The notes under the pieces: model-generated | What the model was told of the DNA's origin: nothing | Database searches by the model: none | The model's input: the letters and a program-made list of their open reading frames with translations, nothing else | Source of the DNA: an uncultured Desulfomonile sp. | GTDB lineage: Bacteria > Desulfobacterota > Desulfomonilia > Desulfomonilales > Desulfomonilaceae | Direction of reading: 5' to 3' | NCBI GenBank assembly: GCA_903853735.1 | Contig: CAINUH010000246.1 | Coordinates: 1 to 11,465 of the forward strand | DNA length: 11,465 nucleotides | Shown: positions 6,368-11,465 of the stretch, piece after piece | Numbering within the stretch: the first letter of the stretch is position 1 | How the letters are laid out: every line of letters starts with the position of its first letter | Program-made: the position numbers and the translations under genes

Positions 6368-8731
6368 TTACTTGCCGACGGCAATTTCTTTGTCGAGCAG
6401 TTTCTTGATGAGTCTCTGGACTGCCGGAGACGTAAGGATAATGGACTGCATGAACACGAGGTCGCCAAAAATGCCCATCAAGACGGCAGACGAGACTAAT
6501 ATGCCAAAATAGACCGCAGCCTGAAATGGGGTTACCAGGAGCGCCAAGAAACCTAATAGAGTGACAATAGACCACGAGGCCATGGGTTTCGCCGCGAGGG
6601 AGTACGCCCGGAACACACAGTCTTGAACTCCCAGTTTAGGATTTAACTTTATCTCTCTTTTTAACTGCGCCACAAAGTGGATCGTGTTGTCCACGGCAAG
6701 GCCGATGGAAACAGTAGCCGCAAAAACCGTGACGCCGTCCAGTGGAATTCCGAAATAGCCCATGATGCCGAAAACGGCTGCCACAGGTGGTATGTTGGGA
6801 ACCAGGCTTATCAGACCAAACAACGGAGTGCCCATTTGAATCATCATTAATAGTGTGATGATGCCGATGGCGATAAACAGCGAATAAATCTCAGATCTTA
6901 CCAGTTCCTCGCCCTGAGCGGCGACCACCACCGGCTCTCCTGTGACGGTAACTTTGGCGGTTCCTGCGACGACTAATTCGGCGCCGGAACGGATTTGCTC
7001 AATGGTGTCAACGATAGCTACTGAAGGGGAATTCTTTATGCGGACCGAAATACGCAGCGTCTTAAAGGCGTCATCCAGGTGGCTCCTGATCATCTTTTTT
7101 CCGTCAGGATTGAGACCGGTAACAAGAAGTAGCTGCGAAATACCACCCGGACCGTCCAAGAGATCCTTGCGGTCTGTTTGGCCTCCCTCTGCCATGCTGT
7201 ACATGTATTCCAAGAAATGAAGGAAAGAATCTGTTGTTACCACCTCTGGGTTCTTTCTCAGAAGGTGCTCCACTTCTCTGACTTTTTTCCATACATCCGG
7301 CTTTCTGAAAGCGTTGTCCTGTGCTTCCAACACCAATTGCACAGAGTGAACGCTGGAAAGATTTGCCTCTACAAATCCGATGTCTCTGACTTCCGGGCTT
7401 GATTGTCCCAACTGACGGAAGATCTGTGGGTCAGTCTTGATTAGTGGGGCACCGGCCAACAAAATCCCTGCAGCAGAAAATCCCATCACTACATAGAGCT
7501 TGTGATGCTTGGAGATAGAGTCTTTGACCTTTTCAAGTGCACGAGAGAGCAGGTCCCCGGATACCTCTTCCTGGGTTTTCAGTTCCAGGGATTTCATGGC
7601 AATGAGAACCGCGGGCGTCAGAATCATGGCGAGCCAGAACGAGATTGTTATACCCAGCGACATGACCAAACCGAGTTGGAATACCATGGGGATAGACGTG
7701 ACCATGCAAGACCCAAACCCTACTGCGGTAGTCGCGGCAGAGATAAGACAGGGGCGTGCCAGGTAGCGCACCGTTTCTCTCACAGCCTCTACTCTATCTC
7801 CAACGATCTGAAAGAATTGGTTGAATCGAGCCACCATGTGAATGACAATTTCCAGACTCGTAATCAGAATGAGTCCAAAAGACAGACTGGTCGAAGCGTT
7901 CAGCGGGATACCCATGATGACCATCAATCCGAGCACCCATAAAACACAAATTCCAAGGATGAGCATGGTAACCGCAGTCACTTTGGCGCTCTTGAAAATG
8001 TAGATAGTGACGACCGTACAAATAAGGGTACAAAGGATACCGAAAATCAGGGCGGTCTTTATACTATAATCGAGGATTGCCTGACGGAGGAGCGCCATGC
8101 CTATGATTCTGCTTTCCGAACCTTCGGGACCGTACTTCTTAATCAAGCCGTCTATTGTTGTGACTAACTGTTTAATTGCTGCGGTATCGAATTTCCATTG
8201 GTCGTGGATTCGGACCAACAGGCCGACTGTCCGGAAGTCGGGAGACAGCAGAAGATCCATTATAGGTAAGGCCTTGCGGATCCTGTCTATGTCGGACTGT
8301 TCAGGAAAGGTCGGCTTTCCGTCGTCAATACGTACCAACTGGTAATTTCCGAATGTGTCCCCTTTTTTTTGAAAAAACTTAAGGTTAGTAATACTGACTA
8401 CCTGGTCCACTTTATCGAGTTTTGAAATTTCATTGGTCATGGAGGTGAGGGCGGCTAGAAAGTCTTGATCGGTCGCGCCGTTCTTGGTCTTAATGGCCAC
8501 AATAATGAATTCTTCGTCTTCGAAAACGCCAAGAAACTTTTCATATTCGAAATAGGCCGGCGAGGTTGTAACAAGAACAGATTTCAGGGACGGATCCATT
8601 TCAAGTCGTGGGACAAAGGTGGAAAGAATAACTGTGACTACCGCGACCAGAACCACCAGGGGGCGACGGTAGTCAACCAAGAAATCTGATGCTCTCCTAG
8701 TCTTAGCAGAGGGGTCTTCAATGGCCGGCAT
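6368..8731 (-). CDS. RND superfamily (MMPL/COG1033-type) exporter
   Basis: This 787-residue protein has the duplicated RND layout: one helix (about 24-41), a large periplasmic loop (42-220), five helices (about 225-380), a cytoplasmic linker, then a second helix (411-430), second loop (431-610) and five more helices (about 613-765). The second half carries the proton-relay style motif GLAVDNTIHF (677-686, D681). In the first half the equivalent position is glutamate, in SLEIVIHM (E294). This fits the single-gene RND exporters of hydrophobic or lipid-like molecules (COG1033, MMPL/SSD group) rather than the tripartite AcrB type, which is much longer. The substrate is unknown. The ATG at 8731 has AGGAGG nine bases ahead. 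It is the first gene of the probable exporter-permease-DUF2062 operon, and a dyad lies 53-76 bases upstream. Confidence 0.9.
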   Translation of the reverse strand: MPAIEDPSAKTRRASDFLVDYRRPLVVLVAVVTVILSTFVPRLEMDPSLKSVLVTTSPAYFEYEKFLGVFEDEEFIIVAIKTKNGATDQDFLAALTSMTNEISKLDKVDQVVSITNLKFFQKKGDTFGNYQLVRIDDGKPTFPEQSDIDRIRKALPIMDLLLSPDFRTVGLLVRIHDQWKFDTAAIKQLVTTIDGLIKKYGPEGSESRIIGMALLRQAILDYSIKTALIFGILCTLICTVVTIYIFKSAKVTAVTMLILGICVLWVLGLMVIMGIPLNASTSLSFGLILITSLEIVIHMVARFNQFFQIVGDRVEAVRETVRYLARPCLISAATTAVGFGSCMVTSIPMVFQLGLVMSLGITISFWLAMILTPAVLIAMKSLELKTQEEVSGDLLSRALEKVKDSISKHHKLYVVMGFSAAGILLAGAPLIKTDPQIFRQLGQSSPEVRDIGFVEANLSSVHSVQLVLEAQDNAFRKPDVWKKVREVEHLLRKNPEVVTTDSFLHFLEYMYSMAEGGQTDRKDLLDGPGGISQLLLVTGLNPDGKKMIRSHLDDAFKTLRISVRIKNSPSVAIVDTIEQIRSGAELVVAGTAKVTVTGEPVVVAAQGEELVRSEIYSLFIAIGIITLLMMIQMGTPLFGLISLVPNIPPVAAVFGIMGYFGIPLDGVTVFAATVSIGLAVDNTIHFVAQLKREIKLNPKLGVQDCVFRAYSLAAKPMASWSIVTLLGFLALLVTPFQAAVYFGILVSSAVLMGIFGDLVFMQSIILTSPAVQRLIKKLLDKEIAVGK

Positions 8732-8783
8732 GGGTTTGATCCTCCTGGTCTGTGGACCGGAAATGCTGAGAACGATTTAAACC

Positions 8784-8807
8784 GTGTCGATTTCCAACAA
8801 TTGACAC
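8784..8807. promoter_or_regulatory. Dyad upstream of the RND exporter, operator candidate
   Basis: GTGTCGATT (8784-8792) and AATTGACAC (8799-8807) are inverted arms matching at 8 of 9 positions around a 6-base spacer. The 24-base site sits 53 bases upstream of the exporter start, where a repressor of TetR or GntR/MarR size could bind. On the coding strand a weak -35-like TTGTTG lies within it and TTAAAT-like sequence downstream. No regulator gene is nearby, so the assignment is structural only. Confidence 0.35.
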
Positions 8808-8889
8808 AGCCAACACAAACGCTTGCTTGATCACGGGCTTGGCTGCCCTTGACTATCATACTGACGAGGTCGAACCGGTATCAATTTTT

Positions 8890-8918
8890 TTACGAACAAG
8901 AGACCCTCTGATTCGTAA
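8890..8918 (-). other. Stem-loop between the beta-subunit gene and the exporter gene
   Basis: TTACGAA (8890-8896) and TTCGTAA (8912-8918) form a perfect 7-base-pair stem, extended after a 2-base mismatch by AGAG/CTCT around a 3-base loop. On the leftward transcripts it is followed by A residues, not U, so it does not read as an intrinsic terminator for the beta-subunit gene 38 bases upstream. It could limit 3' decay of that message or be a protein site. Confidence 0.35.
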
Positions 8919-8955
8919 CAACTGTTTCGTATGAATTGACGAGTTGTTCAAGAAC

Positions 8956-10107
8956 TTAAATCAACCCCATACCCTTTAGGACGGACAGCATCACCGCCGC
9001 GGCCATAACCGAACCAATCTGGCCGCCGGTGTTTGCACCCATAGCATGCATCAACAAGTAATTCCCCTTGTCGTATTTCTGACCTTGAACCTGCACTACT
9101 CGAGCGGCCATGGGGTAGGCCGATATTCCGGCTGCCCCAATGAGAGGATTGATTTTGCCGCCGGACAAAAAACACATCAGTTTCCCGAGCAGAACTCCGG
9201 CAGCAGTGTCCACACATATAGCCACGAAACCCAGACCAAAAATAACCAGCGTGGTTGGTTTGAGAAAAACGTGACCCTCCATTGTTCCGCCAATTGCCAG
9301 TCCAAGGAATAGCGTGACTATGTTTGCAATTTCATTTTCAGACGCACCGGTTAACCGTGATACCACACCGCTCTCCTTCATGAAATTTCCCAGCATAACC
9401 GTTCCCATCAGGGGCAGTCCTTTAGGGGCAATGAGGCCGGTAATCAAAGTGACGGCAACGGGAAAGAGCAGGCGAGTTTTTGCTGAAACTGTTGCCTGCC
9501 TCGGGATGCTCATTCTAACCGCCCGTTCTTTACTACTGGTCAAAGCGTGCATTATGGGAGGCTGTAATATCGGCACCAAAGACATGTAAGAATATGCCGC
9601 CACCGAAACCGGCCCAAGAAGGTGGGGTGCGTACTGGGAGGTGACGTAAATCGCTGTTGGACCGTCACAGGCTCCGATTATACCTATGCAGACAGCTTCC
9701 AGTTCGGTGAAGCCAACTGCCAGAGCCAGTAGGAGGGTCATGAAAATGCCGAATTGGCCTGCGGCTCCGAACAAAAGTATCTTGGGGTTTTCGAGGAGAG
9801 GCGTAAAATCAGTCATTGCGCCGATTCCCACGAAAATCAACAGGGGAAAAATCTCCGTGGCAATTCCCACGTCATAAAAGAATTTCAGCAACCCGCCCTT
9901 ATCCATTACGTCACTGAGGGGAATATTCACAAGCAGGCAGCCAAATCCTATGGGAAGGAGGAGAAGAGGCTCCACGCCTTTCTTGATGGCAAGATATAAC
10001 AAAACACCAGCAACGATCAGCATCACGACATTAGGTAGACCCTGTGTAAAAAGAAACTGGACTCCGTATGTGAGACCCGACAAACCTGAAACTAAGCTTT
10101 GGATCAT
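8956..10107 (-). CDS. Sodium ion-translocating decarboxylase, beta subunit (GcdB/OadB/MmdB family)
   Basis: This is a 383-residue, very hydrophobic integral membrane protein. In this family the beta subunit decarboxylates carboxybiotin brought by a biotin carrier and couples the reaction to Na+ export from the cytoplasm. Family hallmarks are present: GACDGPTAIYV (145-155) with the conserved Asp at D148 (the counterpart of the essential Asp203 of Klebsiella OadB), AYSYMSLVPILQPPIM (171-186) and a C-terminal GANTGGQIGS (357-366). The length suits glutaconyl-CoA or methylmalonyl-CoA decarboxylase beta subunits better than the longer OadB, but substrate is set by the carboxyltransferase, which is absent here, so I give no symbol. 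Start ATG 10107 has GAGG eight bases ahead. It follows the one-helix protein gene by 18 bases. No clear terminator follows. Confidence 0.92.
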   Translation of the reverse strand: MIQSLVSGLSGLTYGVQFLFTQGLPNVVMLIVAGVLLYLAIKKGVEPLLLLPIGFGCLLVNIPLSDVMDKGGLLKFFYDVGIATEIFPLLIFVGIGAMTDFTPLLENPKILLFGAAGQFGIFMTLLLALAVGFTELEAVCIGIIGACDGPTAIYVTSQYAPHLLGPVSVAAYSYMSLVPILQPPIMHALTSSKERAVRMSIPRQATVSAKTRLLFPVAVTLITGLIAPKGLPLMGTVMLGNFMKESGVVSRLTGASENEIANIVTLFLGLAIGGTMEGHVFLKPTTLVIFGLGFVAICVDTAAGVLLGKLMCFLSGGKINPLIGAAGISAYPMAARVVQVQGQKYDKGNYLLMHAMGANTGGQIGSVMAAAVMLSVLKGMGLI

Positions 10108-10125
10108 TTTATTGCCTCGTGGAGA

Positions 10126-10263
10126 TCATAGCGAATCGGAATTGTTTGAGACCGGGAAAACTTTCTTAAAAACGGTGGTCAATAAAATGAGCAGACCAAG
10201 AGTAAGAAAGGTTCCCCCTGTGCCTACAATCAGCATGATGATACCGAACGTCCATTTGTCCAT
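10126..10263 (-). CDS. One-helix small subunit, likely gamma/delta partner of the Na+-pump decarboxylase
   Basis: This is a 45-residue protein: a short polar start (MDKWTFG), one long transmembrane segment (about 7-33, rich in I, L, G and T) and a basic then polar tail (KKVFPVSNNSDSL). This is the shape of OadG, MmdD or GcdD, small subunits that hold the decarboxylase complex together. Here the usual charged or proline-rich tail is much reduced. The start is ATG 10263, because CAGGAG lies about seven bases ahead; an upstream in-frame ATG at 10314 has no such site and would add an unlikely Cys/Phe-rich extension. Position 18 bases before the beta-subunit gene is the main support for function; sequence alone would only say a small membrane protein. 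Confidence 0.65.
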   Translation of the reverse strand: MDKWTFGIIMLIVGTGGTFLTLGLLILLTTVFKKVFPVSNNSDSL

Positions 10264-10315
10264 GATTAACTCCTGCTGAATCTCAATATCAAAAAAGCAT
10301 GACGAGAAAAACAAC

Positions 10316-10330
10316 GTTACGTCAAGTAAC
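10316..10330. promoter_or_regulatory. Short dyad GTTAC-N5-GTAAC upstream of the small subunit gene
   Basis: Perfect 5-base arms separated by 5 bases lie 53 bases before the start at 10263, in the 142-base gap after tatC. A TTGAC on the leftward strand falls in the spacer, but no -10 at normal distance is visible. It could be an operator or chance. Confidence 0.2.
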
Positions 10331-10405
10331 TATTATCATGGTGGAAAACTGACTCCTTGCGAAAAACAAATGTTGAGACAAGTGATTCGATGATCGATGA
10401 TAGAC

Positions 10406-11176
10406 TTACTCGGTCTCATCCGTCAATGTGACGATCTTCTGTTCTTTTTTTCTCTTTTTTTCAAAGAGAACAAGGACCTGAATACCTACCTCGTAAAATA
10501 GCAGCATGGGTATGGCCATCAGCGTTTGATTTATGACGTCGGGAGTGGGGGTGAGTATAGCTGCTATGATGAAGGCCAGGACGATGAAATAACGACGACT
10601 TCTCTTGAGAAACTTGCTGTCAAAAATGCCCAGAAGTCCCAGGAACACGATTACGATAGGAGTCTCGAAGACCGCACCAAAGGCCAGCATCAAAAGCATC
10701 ACTAAAGACACGTAATCTTTCATAGAGATCATGGGCTTCAGTTCTGCCGTCTGATATCCGAGAAAGAACTGGAAAGCAGCAGGAAAAACCAGGAAATAGG
10801 CGAAAGCTGCTCCGGCATAGAAGAGCAAAGTAGCGGTAACTATGAACGGAAGGGCCAACCGCCTCTCACGCTGCAACAAGCCGGGATAGACGAAAAGCCA
10901 CAATTGATACAGAATATAAGGCAGGGCGATGAAAATACCCGTAATGAAAGCCACTTTCATGTAAACGAAAAAGGGATCCGGAAGACCTGTGAAGACAAGT
11001 GTCGAATCTTTGGGAAGCAGCTTTGTTATGGGGGCTGCGAGCAGTCTGAACACACGTTCGCCAAAGGCGATACAAATCCCAAAACCTATCACTACTGCAA
11101 TAACTGCTCGGATCAGCCTGGAACGTAATTCTTCCAGATGTTCAAGAAAAGACATCTTGCCCTGGTCTTTAGTCAC
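10406..11176 (-). CDS. tatC: Sec-independent (twin-arginine) translocase subunit TatC
   Basis: TatC is the six-helix inner-membrane receptor for folded twin-arginine substrates. With the chosen start the protein is 256 residues. It has the N-terminal FLEHLEELRSRL (10-21), YQLWLFVYPGLLQRERR (90-106) with E104 matching the conserved Glu103 of E. coli, FETP (170-173) with the conserved E171, and LTPTPDVINQTLMAIPM (208-224). I chose GTG 11176 because GGAGG lies 11 bases ahead and the family domain begins right after. The frame also opens at TTG 11209 without a good ribosome binding site (267 residues), and ATG 11155 is a shorter alternative. The C-terminus is basic (KKRKKEQK). No tatA or tatB gene is in the window, so the partner must lie elsewhere. 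Confidence 0.95.
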   Translation of the reverse strand: MTKDQGKMSFLEHLEELRSRLIRAVIAVVIGFGICIAFGERVFRLLAAPITKLLPKDSTLVFTGLPDPFFVYMKVAFITGIFIALPYILYQLWLFVYPGLLQRERRLALPFIVTATLLFYAGAAFAYFLVFPAAFQFFLGYQTAELKPMISMKDYVSLVMLLMLAFGAVFETPIVIVFLGLLGIFDSKFLKRSRRYFIVLAFIIAAILTPTPDVINQTLMAIPMLLFYEVGIQVLVLFEKKRKKEQKIVTLTDETE

Positions 11177-11203
11177 TGTGTTGTGTTCCTCCAAAGAATT
11201 CAG

Positions 11204-11269
11204 CGTCAACTACCCGTTCTTTTTGTGATCCCTCACAGTAAAAGACCTGCTTGCATCCAATAGTTGACG
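11204..11269. repeat. Nested inverted repeats upstream of tatC
   Basis: CGTCAACTA (11204-11212) and TAGTTGACG (11261-11269) are perfect 9-base inverted arms. Between them TGTGA-TCCC-TCACA (11224-11237) is a second perfect dyad, roughly extended by CTTTT/AAAAG. The site covers the gap between the dehydratase-like gene and tatC. TGTGA/TCACA recalls CRP-family half-sites, but the 4-base spacer differs from the canonical 6, so no regulator is named. Confidence 0.45.
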
Positions 11270-11271
11270 GA

Positions 11272-11465
11272 TTATGCAGAAAACCAACGCAGAACCATCT
11301 TACGCAGAACCATCAGTGTACGACCTTCCTGGTCAAGGCCTCGAGCCTCCCAGATCAGCCCCTCGTCATTCATTTCTCTCATTCGGCCTTCAACCGTGAT
11401 GGTTTCGCCGCTGACACAGGGACGGGAAAAGACTATCTCCCCGATCTGGTGGGGTATCATAACCC
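11272..11465 (-). CDS. C-terminal fragment of a hot-dog dehydratase-like protein (runs off the right edge)
   Basis: The frame is open from the right edge to a TAA at 11272-11274, giving the last 64 residues. The pattern PHQIGEIVFSRP-VSGETITVEGRM, then LIWEARGLDQEGRTLMVLRKM and an RW end, resembles the C-terminal strands of double hot-dog dehydratases, where an 'R P..GE' turn and a 'D..GR' turn precede the last two strands. This is the polyketide-synthase dehydratase or FabZ/MaoC-like group acting on 3-hydroxyacyl thioesters. The catalytic residues would lie outside the window, so activity and parent protein (stand-alone enzyme or end of a multidomain synthase) cannot be judged. The ATG at 11460 is internal, without a ribosome binding site. 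tatC follows on the same strand about 95 bases later. Confidence 0.5.
   Translation of the reverse strand, partial: VMIPHQIGEIVFSRPCVSGETITVEGRMREMNDEGLIWEARGLDQEGRTLMVLRKMVLRWFSA

Noticed and set aside
8881..8918. Intrinsic terminator after the decarboxylase beta-subunit gene
   Set aside because: The hairpin is real, but on the leftward transcript it is followed by A residues; the T run lies on the wrong side.
10381..10405. Tandem CGATGAT repeat after tatC as a terminator
   Set aside because: It is a direct repeat of two short units without a stable stem or adjacent U run.
11224..11237. CRP binding site before tatC
   Set aside because: Half-sites TGTGA and TCACA are present, but the spacer is 4 bases, not 6, so a canonical CRP site is not supported.

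Overview
The window looks like chromosomal DNA of a mid-GC anaerobic bacterium. My best guess is a member of the former Deltaproteobacteria (Desulfobacterota, syntroph or sulfate-reducer like), but this is inference only. It rests on the combination of RecD2, a membrane sodium-pump decarboxylase beta subunit with a very small partner, COG1033-type RND exporters and TatC. There is no rRNA, tRNA, insertion sequence, CRISPR array or phage gene.

Left part (1-3601): a truncated minus-strand gene for an exported protein (1-98) diverges across about 600 non-coding bases from a plus-strand gene for a small secreted Gly/Pro/Ala-rich protein (707-1177). That gene ends in a textbook terminator with a C(UUCG)G loop (1274-1301). 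A full-length recD2 helicase gene (1439-3601) follows on the same strand.

Middle (3602-3769): the convergent gap between recD2 and the leftward genes is filled by overlapping inverted repeats, the most unusual piece of DNA structure here. Two alternative stems share one arm, which suggests a small palindromic repeat element or a bidirectional 3'-end structure.

Right part (3770-11465): every gene reads leftward. In transcription order they are the end of a hot-dog dehydratase-like protein, tatC, a 45-residue one-helix protein, a sodium ion-translocating decarboxylase beta subunit, an RND/MMPL exporter, an APC-type permease with an extra N-terminal helix and a soluble C-terminal tail, and a DUF2062 membrane protein. 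The small protein and beta subunit are 18 bases apart and look like the membrane half of a Na+ pump whose carboxyltransferase and biotin subunits are not present. The exporter, permease and DUF2062 genes look like one operon (40-base gap, then a 4-base ATGA overlap), so three membrane proteins are probably made together. Several perfect or near-perfect dyads lie upstream of tatC, the small subunit and the exporter; they are operator candidates without an assigned regulator.

I did not find a clearly new multi-gene defence or biosynthetic system. The items most worth a second look are the interlocking palindromes at 3621-3763, the exporter/permease/DUF2062 trio with its odd TTG start next to an in-frame stop, and the orphan Na+ pump subunits.
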